64,000 nt of DNA from Amycolatopsis sp. FBCC-B4732 (GTDB lineage Bacteria; Actinomycetota; Actinomycetes; Mycobacteriales; Pseudonocardiaceae): positions 10,126,960-10,190,959 of the forward strand of contig NZ_CP095376.1 in the NCBI RefSeq assembly GCF_023008405.1. Reading direction: 5' to 3'. The position numbers and the translations under genes were made by a program. The notes under the pieces were generated by a model. The model saw only the letters and a list, made by a program, of their open reading frames with translations. It searched no databases and was not told the origin of the DNA. How positions within the stretch are numbered: position 1 is the first letter of the stretch; every line of letters begins with the position of its first letter. Below, one piece after another: positions 18,168 through 26,929 of the stretch.

Positions 18168-18212
18168 CCGATTTAGATGCCGCTACAGTATATTCCGTGG
18201 CATCTAAATCGG
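18168..18212. promoter_or_regulatory. 14-bp inverted repeat, MarR operator
   Basis: CCGATTTAGATGCC at 18168-18181 is exactly mirrored by GGCATCTAAATCGG at 18199-18212 with a 17-bp spacer containing TACAGTATATTC. The right arm overlaps the GTG start codon of the MarR gene and the left arm the SD region of the divergent esterase, so one bound regulator would block both. The TTAGATGC word recurs in the other MarR promoter at 55005-55012. Confidence 0.7.
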
Positions 18213-18649
18213 GGGACCCCTACGTCTTCTTCTCCGACCTCGTCCGCTGTGAGACGCGCCTCTACAACGCGCTCAACGACCGGCTGCGCGAGCGGCACGG
18301 AATCGTCACCTCGCAGTACGAATTCCTGCGCCACCTGCGCGAACACCCCGGCGCCCGGGTAGCCGACCTGGCCGCCGAGTTCGCCATCGGCATCGGCGCG
18401 ACCAGCAAGGGCATCGACCGCCTGGAACGGCACGGGTGGATCGCCCGGCAGCCGAACCCGGCCGACCGCCGGTCGTCCCTGCTGGTGCTGACCGCCGAAG
18501 GCGCGAGCCTGACCGAGGCGGCCGGCCGGACCTTCACCGAGGTGCTGACCGAGCTGGTCGGCGACGCCTTCGACGACACCGCCGTCCAGGCCGTGTCCCG
18601 GCTGCGCGCGAGCCTCGAGCGCGACCGGATCGGCTTGCCGACGGGCTGA
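18197..18649 (+). CDS. MarR family transcriptional regulator
   Basis: 150 residues. Winged HTH at about residues 30-100 (SQYEFLRHLREHPGARVADL, then RLERHGWIARQPNPADRRSS, the MarR wing). The GTG at 18197 is chosen because it yields a MarR-length N-terminus and because TATATT-like sequence precedes it; the longer upstream frame would run through the operator. It is divergent from the HSL esterase and convergent with a lipase, ending 1 bp from that gene. Confidence 0.85.
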   Translation: MASKSGDPYVFFSDLVRCETRLYNALNDRLRERHGIVTSQYEFLRHLREHPGARVADLAAEFAIGIGATSKGIDRLERHGWIARQPNPADRRSSLLVLTAEGASLTEAAGRTFTEVLTELVGDAFDDTAVQAVSRLRASLERDRIGLPTG

Positions 18650-18650
18650 C

Positions 18651-19514
18651 TCAGCCCGGGGAACCCACCGCGCAGACCTTGATCGGGGTGGCGTGAGCCG
18701 GGTCGAGGGCGTTGCGGACCAGGTGCCAGACGTTCAGGTCGTACGCCTCGCCGATGTGGCCGACCGGGTCGAAGGGGCACGAGTCCTGGACGTAGCGGTT
18801 GTGGACGCCCGGCTCGCGGATGAACGACGTCTCCGTCGGGGTCACCAGCTCGTCGTAGCGGGAGGTGATCACCGTGTAGTCGATGCCGGGCTGGGCGACC
18901 GGGCCGGTGTTGAGGGCGACGATCGCCGCGCCGCCGTCCAGCTCGTCGGCGAAGATCGGCAGGCCGATCGTCTTCACGATCGTGTCCCACGTGCTCTTGC
19001 CCAGCAGCGTGTAGGCCAGCGTCAGCAGGCCGGACGCGTTGGCGCCGTGCGTCGGCGGGGCGATCGCGACGACCTTGCCGATCTCGCTCTGGATGCCCTG
19101 CATCTTGGCCAGGTAGATCGACTGGAGGCCGCCTTCGGAGTGCCCGACGACGTCGACCTTCGCCGCGCCGGTGGCCGCGCGGACGCGCTCGACGAAGTTC
19201 TTGATCTCCAGTGACGACTCCGCGACCGGCTTGAGGCCGCCGACGAAGGGGAACTGGGGGTAGGCGCCGTAGGTCAGGGAGAACGTGCAGTAGCCGCGGG
19301 CAGCCAGGTCGGCCTGGAGGAAGTTCAGGTCCTCGTAGTAGGTGGCGAAGGTGCCGTGGAGCAGCACGACCGGGTTCGGGTGGGCGGCGCCCGGACGGCA
19401 CGCGAAGTCGTTGTTGCCCCCGGCCGCGGCCGCCTGGGCCGGGACCGCCGCGCTCAGCGCCAGTGCGCCCGCCAGGCCGATCGCGGCCAGCCATCGTTTC
19501 GTTCCCCGCGCCAT
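18651..19514 (-). CDS. secreted lipase / alpha/beta-hydrolase (EstA/LipA-like)
   Basis: 287 residues with a signal peptide (RWLAAIGLAGALALSAAVPA, cleavage near AQA at residues 26-28). The mature part starts with NPVVLLHGTFATYYED (oxyanion HG) and has nucleophile elbow GHSEGG with S126, typical of actinobacterial secreted lipases that act on esters of medium or long acyl chains. Five cysteines probably include disulfides. ATG at 19514 is chosen for the upstream AAGGGA; an ATG 27 bp earlier lacks an SD. It is divergent from the PucR-type regulator across about 108 bp. Confidence 0.88.
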   Translation of the reverse strand: MARGTKRWLAAIGLAGALALSAAVPAQAAAAGGNNDFACRPGAAHPNPVVLLHGTFATYYEDLNFLQADLAARGYCTFSLTYGAYPQFPFVGGLKPVAESSLEIKNFVERVRAATGAAKVDVVGHSEGGLQSIYLAKMQGIQSEIGKVVAIAPPTHGANASGLLTLAYTLLGKSTWDTIVKTIGLPIFADELDGGAAIVALNTGPVAQPGIDYTVITSRYDELVTPTETSFIREPGVHNRYVQDSCPFDPVGHIGEAYDLNVWHLVRNALDPAHATPIKVCAVGSPG

Positions 19515-19622
19515 TGCGAAGTCCCTTCGTCTGGTTGTCATGCACAGCATGCGCTCCTTGATCAACGCTGTCTGCTGGCAAAACGCGCAGAAACTTGCCC
19601 TGGCCGTTTGTGCACGGTGACA

Positions 19623-20756
19623 ATGCCGGGCATGGACGCCGTCGACGCGCTGTTCCCGCGAGCGGGGGAGATCGCGGCCGCGATGATCGCGAAGTGCGCC
19701 GCCGAGATCCCCGCGTACCGGCTGCTGCCGGCGAGCGTGCTGGAAGGCGACCTGGTCGCCAACGCGCGGGCGGTGTTCGAGCTGTTCCTGACGACGGTCG
19801 CCGAGGATCGCCGGCCGACCGCGCCGGAGCTGGCGCTGCCGATCGCGTGGGGTGCCGAGCGGGCCCGCGACGGCCTGCCGCTGGACGCCGTGCTGAAGAT
19901 CTACCCGCTGGCCGCGAGCGTCGCCTGGGACCTGGCGGCCGGCGACCGCGCGCTGCTCGGCGCGCGGATGCTGGACTTCCTCGGCGAGGTGATGCCCCGG
20001 GTGGCGGAGGCGTACCTGAAGGAGCGCGACGACCTCGACTGGGAGCGGCGCGAGGACCGCCAGAACCTGGCGGCGAGCCTGCTCGCCGGCCGTCCGGTGC
20101 GCCGGATCGACCTGGCCGAGAGCTACGACGTCGTCGTCTTCCACCTGCCTTCACTGCCCGCTTCGGCGGGTTCCCGCGCGGCGACGGACCTCTTCCGCGC
20201 GGTTCGGTCCGATTTGGACACCCAGCCCGGCGTGCTGGTGACGTTCAAAGGGGACGGTGGCGTGCTCCTGGTCCCCGCCGGGGTCGCGGCCGACGCCGTC
20301 GCGGCACGGGTCGACCGCGTCTGCGGGCGCCCGTGCACCGCCGCGGCCGCCCACGCGCGGACGCTCGCGGACATCCCGGCCGCGCACGCCGAAGCCGGCG
20401 AAGTCCTCGGGCTGGCGGAGAGCCTGCGCCGGGCGCCCCGGCTGTACCGCTTGGCGGACCTGGCGATCGAGTACCAGCTGGCCCGGCCGAGCCCGGCGCG
20501 GGAAGCGCTCGCCGCCGTCCTGCTGCCGCTCGAAGATCACCCGCACCTGATCGACGCCCTGCGTGCGTTCGTGATTTCGGGTTACAACCGCGGTGAGGCG
20601 GCGACCGCGTTGAACATCCACCGCAACACGCTCACCTACCGCCTCGGACGCATCCAGCTGATCACCGGCTACGACGCGACGCGGCCCGCGGACGCCCGCC
20701 ACCTGACCGCCGCGATGACCGCGTACGACATTTCCCGTCAAGAGTTGTCGGGATAA
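19623..20756 (+). CDS. PucR/CdaR-type helix-turn-helix regulator
   Basis: 377 residues. The C-terminal HTH_30 domain (ALRAFVISGYNRGEAATALN, then IHRNTLTYRLGRIQLITGYD) is diagnostic of PucR/CdaR-type activators; the N-terminal part is a helical region and a middle GGDEF-like domain. An in-frame GTG lies two codons upstream (19617) and another ATG at 19632, so the start is uncertain by a few residues. It is divergent from the secreted lipase, its most likely target. Confidence 0.82.
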   Translation: MPGMDAVDALFPRAGEIAAAMIAKCAAEIPAYRLLPASVLEGDLVANARAVFELFLTTVAEDRRPTAPELALPIAWGAERARDGLPLDAVLKIYPLAASVAWDLAAGDRALLGARMLDFLGEVMPRVAEAYLKERDDLDWERREDRQNLAASLLAGRPVRRIDLAESYDVVVFHLPSLPASAGSRAATDLFRAVRSDLDTQPGVLVTFKGDGGVLLVPAGVAADAVAARVDRVCGRPCTAAAAHARTLADIPAAHAEAGEVLGLAESLRRAPRLYRLADLAIEYQLARPSPAREALAAVLLPLEDHPHLIDALRAFVISGYNRGEAATALNIHRNTLTYRLGRIQLITGYDATRPADARHLTAAMTAYDISRQELSG

Positions 20757-20835
20757 CGCTTGCGTCGCGGTTCGCCGGATCCGTTGCGGATCCCGCCGGC
20801 CGCCCGATTCCAGGGAGCGGACACGGAAGAAGGTG

Positions 20836-21324
20836 ATGGCCGTGAACGCGACCAGAATCGCCGTGGCCGCCCTGGTGCTGCTGGGTGCGACCGCGTGCGG
20901 GATCCCGGTGACCGGCGTGCCCGTGCCGGTCACGGTGGTGCCCCAGGCACCGGTCACCAGCACCGCGACGGTCGCGGTGCCCGCACCGGTGTACGTCCAG
21001 CCGCCGGTTTCGTTGCCACCACGGGAAAACCCGGGGGCGGCGGCCACAGTGATCGCGTACTACGACGCGATCAACCGGCGTGACTTCGCCACGGCGTGGT
21101 CTCTCGGCGGCAGCCGCATCGCGGGCGGCGGCGGGTACACCAAGTACGCGGGCGGTTTCGCGACGACGGCGTGGGACACGCTGACCGTCACCGACATCCG
21201 CGGCAGCACCGTCTACGTCGTCCTGTCGGCGGCCCAGACCGACGGCACGACCCGCACTTTCTCCGGCACATACACCGTTTCCGGCGGCGTCATCGTCGGG
21301 AGTCACATGACCAGGACGGGATGA
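20836..21324 (+). CDS. putative lipoprotein with NTF2-like domain
   Basis: 162 residues. A lipobox (LLGATAC) is followed by a valine/proline-rich linker (GIPVTGVPVPVTVVPQAP) and then a compact domain beginning ATVIAYYDAINRRDFATAWS, which looks like an NTF2/SnoaL-type fold. It should be surface-anchored. GAAGAAGG precedes the ATG. The stop overlaps the next lipoprotein gene by 4 bp (ATGA). Function unknown. Confidence 0.75.
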   Translation: MAVNATRIAVAALVLLGATACGIPVTGVPVPVTVVPQAPVTSTATVAVPAPVYVQPPVSLPPRENPGAAATVIAYYDAINRRDFATAWSLGGSRIAGGGGYTKYAGGFATTAWDTLTVTDIRGSTVYVVLSAAQTDGTTRTFSGTYTVSGGVIVGSHMTRTG

Positions 21325-21764
21325 GAACCGCCATGCGTACACTTCGGACAGTCGCGGCGCTTTCCGCCGTGCTCGCGTTGGCGTCGTGCGGGTTGCCGCG
21401 CACGATCGCCGGAAGCGCCTCCCAGGCACCGGTTTCGACGGCGACGGTCACCGCGCCGAGCACGCCGACGGTGACCGCGCCGGTGCCGCAGACCGTCTAC
21501 GTGCCCCCGCCGCAGACGGTGACCGCGGCCCCGGTGGGCGTCGCCGCGACGAGCCAGTGGTACGCCCAGCCGGGCTGGATCAACGCCCAGTCGTGGATCG
21601 CGATCACGCCGTCGGCCGGGCAGACCCCGTGCCAGTGGCTGCGCGCGAGGGGGTACAGCTACGCACAGGCCTACGCGGCGTGGGCGCAGAACGGCTACCC
21701 GGCGAGCTGGTCGGCGACGAACGACGGCTACCCGTGCCAGAAGTCCTACGGCATGCAGCACTGA
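21321..21764 (+). CDS. putative small lipoprotein, Cys-containing C-terminus
   Basis: 147 residues. Lipobox LALASC, then a Val/Thr/Pro-rich linker (TVTAPSTPTVTAPVPQTVYV) like that of the preceding lipoprotein, then an aromatic-rich C-terminal domain with two cysteines (TPCQWL and GYPCQKSY) that may pair. The shared linker style and 4-bp overlap imply a functional pair on the outer face of the membrane. A second ATG at 21333 is possible. I do not recognise the C-terminal domain. Confidence 0.72.
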   Translation: MRTAMRTLRTVAALSAVLALASCGLPRTIAGSASQAPVSTATVTAPSTPTVTAPVPQTVYVPPPQTVTAAPVGVAATSQWYAQPGWINAQSWIAITPSAGQTPCQWLRARGYSYAQAYAAWAQNGYPASWSATNDGYPCQKSYGMQH

Positions 21765-23355
21765 GCGACCCAGGCACAGACCACTTCACCCAGGACTTTC
21801 AGCGGCAGGGGACCGCTGCCCAGCACGACGCCGTGGAAGTCCTTGAGGGAACGCGGCACCGAGGGCCCGTGACGCGAACCGGCGCAGGCGTTCGATCTCC
21901 AGCCGCCCGGTCGTGTAGGCCAGTGCCTGGCCCGGGCACTCGATGTACCGGTCTCTTTCGGACTGCACCTCGGCTTCGCTCAGCACGGTGTGCGCGCGGA
22001 GGAACTCGACGCACTGCTCGCGGGTCCAGCGCCGGGAGTGCAGGCCCGTGTCGGCCACCAGCCGGGCGGCGCGGACCGAGTCTTCGGCCACCATGCCGAG
22101 CCGCATGAGGTCACCGGAGAACAAGCCCATCTCGTCGGCGAGGCGTTCGCTGTAGAGCGCCCAGCCTTCGTGGAAGGCGGTGATCAGCGCGACCCGGCGC
22201 AGCCGCGGCAGCCCGGTGAGCTCCTGCGCCAGCGATTCCGCGAAGTGGTGGCCCGGCACGGCTTCGTGGAACGCCACGGTCTCGGCGATGAACCGGTCCC
22301 GTTCGCGCACCTCGTGGGTGTTGGTGTAGTAGACGCCCGGACGGGAACCGTCGTCGGCGGGCGGCAGGTAGTACGCCGCGGCCGCGACCGGCGCGTCCGC
22401 GGCCGGCACCGGCCGGACCACGCAGCCGGCCGACGGCACCCGCGGGAACCACGCCGGTGCGGCGGCGGCCGCCCGCGCGACAGCGGCGCGGGCGGCTTCG
22501 AGCATTTCGTCGGCGTCGCGCCAGCGGAGGGTTTCGTCGGTCCGCAGCCGGCGGCGCACCGCGGCCGGGTCGGTCAGCCCGAACACGCGGCGGCCGAGTT
22601 CGGCGTACTCGGTCTCGAGCCCGGCGAGGAGGTCCAGGCCGAGCCGGTGCAGTTCTCCGGGCGAGTGGTCGGTGGTCGTGTGCGTGCGCGCCAGGGCGGC
22701 GTAGTGCGCGTCGCCGTCGTCCAGCCCGCAGATCCCGGGGCGGCCGTGCCCGGCCAGTTCGGTCGCGACGAACTCGCGGTACCGGGCGAGCGCGGGCCGG
22801 ACCGCCCCGGCCACCAGCCGGTCTCGGCGATCAGCCCGGTCAGCGGGTGCGGGAACGGTTTCTCTTGCTCGAGGAAACGGTCGAGGAAGCCGACCGCGCG
22901 GTGCGCCATGCGGTCCACGGGCGACCGCCCGGCGCCCAGCCCGGTGCGCTGGCGTTCGGCGAGGGCTTCGTAGCACGCCGGGAACGCGGCCAGCCGGGCG
23001 AGGAAGTCGTCTTCGGCTTGTTCGAGCTGCGGCAGGAAGGAAAGCGGCGTCATGCCGGTCGCGAACATCGGGTCGGCGAGGGTGAACTCCACGACGTTCG
23101 CGCCGAGCTGCGCGAGCAAGCCCTCCGCCTGCTGGACGACGACGCCGAGCGTCACGCGGTCCGGATCGGCCGACGCCCGAGCTCGGGCGAGGATCCGGCG
23201 GCCTTGGCGCGTAGCCGTTCGTGGCCGGCCTCGCTCGGATCGGGCAGTTCGGTGTCGTGCCCGGGAACGCCGGTGAAGGTCGCTTCGAACGGCGTCCAGG
23301 TGCCCAGCGCGTCCAGGAGTTCGTCGGCGAGCGCGGCGGCTTCGGTCGGCATCAC
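21746..23355 (-). pseudogene. DUF885 family protein, three frameshifts
   Basis: Read across frames, the segment gives a near full-length (about 535-residue) DUF885 protein, a family of probable metallopeptidase-like enzymes with the HEAVPGHHF motif, which is intact at about 22255-22285. The N-terminus (PTEAAALADELLDALGTW) runs to about 23178, continues in another frame as PDRVTLGVVVQQAEGLL, shifts again near 22815 (LTGLIAETG to LVAGAVRPALARYREF), and a third time near 21855 (RALGAAF to LKDFHGVVLGSGPLPLKVLG). Each piece is conserved in its own frame. Three single-base-type indels in a conserved gene mean recent inactivation or sequence error. Confidence 0.8.
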
Positions 23356-23403
23356 CCCAACCTGTCGGCGTCGCTCAGCACCCGTCCAGCGGGTTTCGCC
23401 GGG

Positions 23404-23443
23404 AAAAAGACCGGGCCGGGAGCTTCGCGCTCCCGGCCCGGTC
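23404..23443 (-). terminator. strong intrinsic terminator of the GH3 gene
   Basis: A 15-bp perfect GC-rich stem (23409-23423 with 23429-23443) and 5-nt loop lie just downstream of the GH3 stop; on the minus strand the stem is followed by TTTTT (bases 23408-23404). This is a textbook Rho-independent terminator. Confidence 0.88.
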
Positions 23444-23449
23444 CGGTAC

Positions 23450-26098
23450 CTAGGTCAAACTCGAACAAGGTCTCGCATCAGGATCTTTCGCCCCGTTCGG
23501 CACCCACCGCACGTTCGCGAACGACGCCTGGAACGCGGCGTCGGTGTACACCAGGAACGGCGTGTTGATGTGCTCGAAGTCCAGCCCGTTGTTGAAGCAG
23601 GACACCGGGATCTTCACCGTCGTCTTCGCGCCGCCGGCCAGGTCGGTGAACAGCTTGGTCGCGTTCACCTCGGAGAAGCACGGGTAGACGCAGTGCATGC
23701 TGATCACCGTCCGGTTGACCGGTGCCTGCTGCACGATCGTGTCGAACTCCAGCGCCGCGTCGGCGTTGAGGTAGCCGCGCAGGTCGTTCGTGCCCGCTGT
23801 GTTCTGCATGTACAGCTGGGCCGCGCCGGTGCCCGTCCAGGTCGCCTTGAGGCCGTCGGCCTGCACGTTGACGTCCGTCGGGACGACGTTGATCTCGCTG
23901 TGCGCCGCGGTCGCGTCCGGGCCGATAACCGTGCCGCCCCAGTTCTCCGCCGAGCCGATCTGGCTCGTGTACGGCGGCACGTCGGTGCGGTCGAAGATCG
24001 ACAGGTCCTCGGTCGCCGTCCCGCCGCCGCCGGTGGAGCCGCACGTCGCCGGGCCCGGGGTCTCGTCCAGCTGGCCGATCGTCGTGCGCTGACCGCTCTT
24101 CAGGCCGTAGCCCAGCTTGAACAGCGGGTCGTAGTCCGGGGACCACGGGTTGAGCGGCGACTGGCACGCGCTCTTCGGCCACGAGTAGCTCAGCGTGCCC
24201 TGGTAGCCGGTGCCGTCCTTGCCCTTGACCAGCATGTCGGCGACGCCGCCGCCCTCGGTGCCGGGCAGCCAGGCCGCCACGAACGCGTCGGAGCGGTTGA
24301 TCTCCTTGTTCATGTACAGCGGGCGCCCGCCGACGTAGACGGTGACGACCGGGGTGCCCTTGCCGCTGACCTTGTCCAGCACGGCCAGGTCCTCGGGGTA
24401 GAGCTTCGACGCCTCGAGGGTCTTGCGGGTCAGGTCGCCCACGCCCTCGGCGTATGGCGTCTCACCGATGACCGCGATGACCGCGTCGTACCCCTTCGGG
24501 TCCACGCTGCCGGTGGCGTCGAACGTGACGTTCGCGTCGCCGAGGTCCTGCTTGATCCCGGTCAGGATCGAGGTGGCGTTCGGGAAGTCGGCGTTGGTGT
24601 TGCCGGTGCCCTGCCAGCTCAACGTCCAGCCGCCGGTCTGGTTCTGGATGTTGTCGGCGCTCTTGCCGACCACCAGCACCTTCGAGGACGGCTTCAGCGG
24701 CAGCACGTTGCCGTTGTTCTTCAGCAGCGTCTGCGACGCGCGGGCCGCGTCACGGGCCAGCCAGTTGTCCTTCAGCGCCTCGTCGGAGTTCGCGTAGGAG
24801 CGGTCGGACGGCTTCTGCGACTCGAAGAGCCCGTCGCGGAGCTTGACGCGCAGGATGCGGGTCACGGCGTCGTCGATGCGCGCCATCGGGATCTGGCCGC
24901 TCTGCACCTGGGCGATCGTGTTGGTGATGAACGCCTTCCAGTCGGCGGGCACCATCACGATGTCGATGCCGGCGTTGATCGCCTGCGGGCACGAGGAGTT
25001 CGTGCAGCCGGTGACCTGGCCGATGCCGTTCCAGTCGGACACGACCAGGCCGTCGAAGCCCATCTTGCCCTTGAGGATCTGGTTCAGCGCCTTGTCGCTG
25101 CCGTGCAGCTTGCCCTCGTTGATGCCGAGGTCGGCGTTGGTCCAGCTGTTGAACGACACCATCACGGTCTGGCTGCCGGCGGCGAGCGCGCCGTAGTAGC
25201 CCTGGCCGTGGATGTTGATCATGTCGGCTTCGGAGGAGGGGTTGACGCCCTGGTCCTGGCCCTTGAGCGTGCCGCCGTCACCGATGAAGTGCTTCGCGGT
25301 GGCGATCACGCCGTTGTAGCCGATGCGCTTGGTGGCGCCGTCCTGGAGGCCGTCGATGGCCTCGAAGCCGTAGGAGCGCGTGATCCGCGGGTCCTCGGAG
25401 AAGCCTTCGTAGGTGCGGCCCCAGCGGTCGTCCTGGACGACGGCGAGGGTGGGCGAGAAGGCCCAGTCCTGGCCGGTGGCGCGGATCTGCCGCGCGGTGG
25501 CGCCGGCGACGTCGCGGACGAGGCACGGGTCGTGCGCCGCGCCGAGGCCGATGTTGTGCGGGAAGACGGTGGCGCCGTAGACGTTGTTGTTGCCGTGCAC
25601 GGCGTCGATGCCCCAGATGACGGGGATCTTGGTGCGGCTGGTCTTGGAGGCGTTCCAGTAGGCGTCGGCGAGGTTCAGCCAGTCCTGCTGGGTGGCGTGC
25701 TTGTTGCCGCCGGGCCACGCGCCGCCGCCGTTGAGGACGGAGCCGATGGCGTACTGCTTGACCTCGTCGGGGGTGATCGAGGTGATCTCGGGCTGCGTCA
25801 TCTGCCCGACCTTCTCCTCGAGGGTCATCCCGGAGAGGATCTGGGCGATGCGCGCCTCGTCGTCGGCCTTGCCCTTGAACCGGCTGTCGACCTTGGGCCA
25901 GTCCGCGAGGGTGGGGAGGCTCTTCTCGATCTTGGCGCAGCCGTTCTTGTCCTTGACGGGCTGGCCGATCACGGGCTGGGCGGGTGCGTCTGCTTGGGCC
26001 GGCGTCGCCGAGGCGATCCCGCCCAGCAGACTCAGGCTCATCAGCGTGACGAGCGAACTTCGGCGCGCACGGGACCACGCGCGGGATCTTCTGGCCAT
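23450..26098 (-). CDS. secreted GH3 beta-glucosidase-type glycoside hydrolase
   Basis: 882 residues with an Arg-rich signal peptide (RRSSLVTLMSLSLLGGIASA, possibly Tat). The GH3 N-terminal barrel carries KHFIGDGG (about 269-276) and the nucleophile D355 in GLVVSDWNG; the second alpha/beta domain includes LLKNNGNVLPLK. After a glycine/threonine linker (STGGGGTATE) a roughly 180-residue C-terminal domain resembles the ExoP-type galactose-binding-like module of exo-1,4/1,3-beta-glucosidases. It likely releases glucose from beta-glucans outside the cell. Start is uncertain: in-frame ATGs at 26110 and 26098 and an upstream start at 26143 all lack a clear SD. Confidence 0.92.
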   Translation of the reverse strand: MARRSRAWSRARRSSLVTLMSLSLLGGIASATPAQADAPAQPVIGQPVKDKNGCAKIEKSLPTLADWPKVDSRFKGKADDEARIAQILSGMTLEEKVGQMTQPEITSITPDEVKQYAIGSVLNGGGAWPGGNKHATQQDWLNLADAYWNASKTSRTKIPVIWGIDAVHGNNNVYGATVFPHNIGLGAAHDPCLVRDVAGATARQIRATGQDWAFSPTLAVVQDDRWGRTYEGFSEDPRITRSYGFEAIDGLQDGATKRIGYNGVIATAKHFIGDGGTLKGQDQGVNPSSEADMINIHGQGYYGALAAGSQTVMVSFNSWTNADLGINEGKLHGSDKALNQILKGKMGFDGLVVSDWNGIGQVTGCTNSSCPQAINAGIDIVMVPADWKAFITNTIAQVQSGQIPMARIDDAVTRILRVKLRDGLFESQKPSDRSYANSDEALKDNWLARDAARASQTLLKNNGNVLPLKPSSKVLVVGKSADNIQNQTGGWTLSWQGTGNTNADFPNATSILTGIKQDLGDANVTFDATGSVDPKGYDAVIAVIGETPYAEGVGDLTRKTLEASKLYPEDLAVLDKVSGKGTPVVTVYVGGRPLYMNKEINRSDAFVAAWLPGTEGGGVADMLVKGKDGTGYQGTLSYSWPKSACQSPLNPWSPDYDPLFKLGYGLKSGQRTTIGQLDETPGPATCGSTGGGGTATEDLSIFDRTDVPPYTSQIGSAENWGGTVIGPDATAAHSEINVVPTDVNVQADGLKATWTGTGAAQLYMQNTAGTNDLRGYLNADAALEFDTIVQQAPVNRTVISMHCVYPCFSEVNATKLFTDLAGGAKTTVKIPVSCFNNGLDFEHINTPFLVYTDAAFQASFANVRWVPNGAKDPDARPCSSLT

Positions 26099-26180
26099 GG
26101 TCTGGTCCATTCTGCGATGAACGGCGGACCGGCCGATCCTCACTGGGTGAGGGGAGCGGCGTCAATAGGTTTCGGGGTAG

Positions 26181-26201
26181 TTATTTCTCGACATAAAATA
26201 A
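26181..26201. promoter_or_regulatory. AT-rich inverted repeat upstream of the GH3 gene
   Basis: TTATTT (26181-26186) and AAATAA (26196-26201) form an inverted repeat in the most AT-rich patch of the region, about 85 bp upstream of the GH3 start. It is a candidate operator or promoter element for the glycosidase. A weaker hairpin (GCGGGCA/TGCCCGC, 26271-26291) lies between it and the end of the Lrp gene and may terminate that gene. Confidence 0.4.
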
Positions 26202-26321
26202 GAGTCGCCCGGCGACGAGGTCACGTGGTGTCCTGCCTAATCGGTGGGGTGCTGAAAGACAAGGGTGCTTGCGGGCAGCGGTTTTGCCCGCGTGTCGGAG
26301 AGTGCGCTTGGGCCGTTCGGC

Positions 26322-26855
26322 TCAGCTCAGCACCGACCCGGGAAGTTCCTCGAAGATCAGCCACGTCCGCGTCGAGCGCACCCCCTCCAGCGCCTGCAGC
26401 CGCTCCAGCACCACGTCCCGCAGCGTCTGGTTGTCCGGTGTCCGCACCAGCAACAGGATGTCGAAGTCCCCGCCCACCAGCGCCACGTGGTCCACGTACG
26501 GGATCTCGTGCAGATCCGTCGCCATCGTCCGCCACGACGTCTGCTCGACCGTCACCATGATGTACGCCGACGTCCCCAGCCCCGCCCGGCGCGGGTCGAT
26601 CCGGGCGCCGAAGCCCGTGATCACCCCCTCCGCCATCAGTCTTTCCAACCGTGCGTAAGCGTTCGTGCGCGAAATGTGCAGCTTCTCCGCCAGCGCCCGC
26701 ACCGCCAGCCGGCCGTCGGCCGACAGCTCCGCCAGCATCGCGCGGTCGACGTCGTCCAGCGCCGGGGCCGTTCGTCCCGGAAGGCCGCCGTGAGCCAGGC
26801 CACCGGTGGACGTTTGGTCGCCGGAAGACCCTGCTGAAGACTGTTTGTCGCTCAT
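26322..26855 (-). CDS. bkdR: Lrp/AsnC family regulator, BkdR-like
   Basis: 177 residues. AsnC-type HTH (ALDDVDRAMLAELSADGRLA, then KLHISRTNAYARLERLMAEG at about 59-78) and a C-terminal RAM ligand-binding domain (VDHVALVGGDFDILLLVRTP). A 30-residue low-complexity N-terminus is atypical. It is divergent from the branched-chain 2-oxoacid dehydrogenase genes, the established arrangement of bkdR, where the regulator senses branched-chain amino or keto acids. AAGGG precedes the ATG. Confidence 0.87.
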   Translation of the reverse strand: MSDKQSSAGSSGDQTSTGGLAHGGLPGRTAPALDDVDRAMLAELSADGRLAVRALAEKLHISRTNAYARLERLMAEGVITGFGARIDPRRAGLGTSAYIMVTVEQTSWRTMATDLHEIPYVDHVALVGGDFDILLLVRTPDNQTLRDVVLERLQALEGVRSTRTWLIFEELPGSVLS

Positions 26856-26929
26856 TTTGCCGAACCCTTGAACACAACACCGCCGAGAACCACCATTTCA
26901 GCATCATATGTCTGCGAGAGGTGGTGTCC

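Noticed and set aside
22457..26560. 1367-codon plus-strand open frame
   Set aside because: Antisense shadow of the GH3 gene and DUF885 remnants; Arg/Val-rich composition with no motif, while the opposite strand has clear conserved domains.
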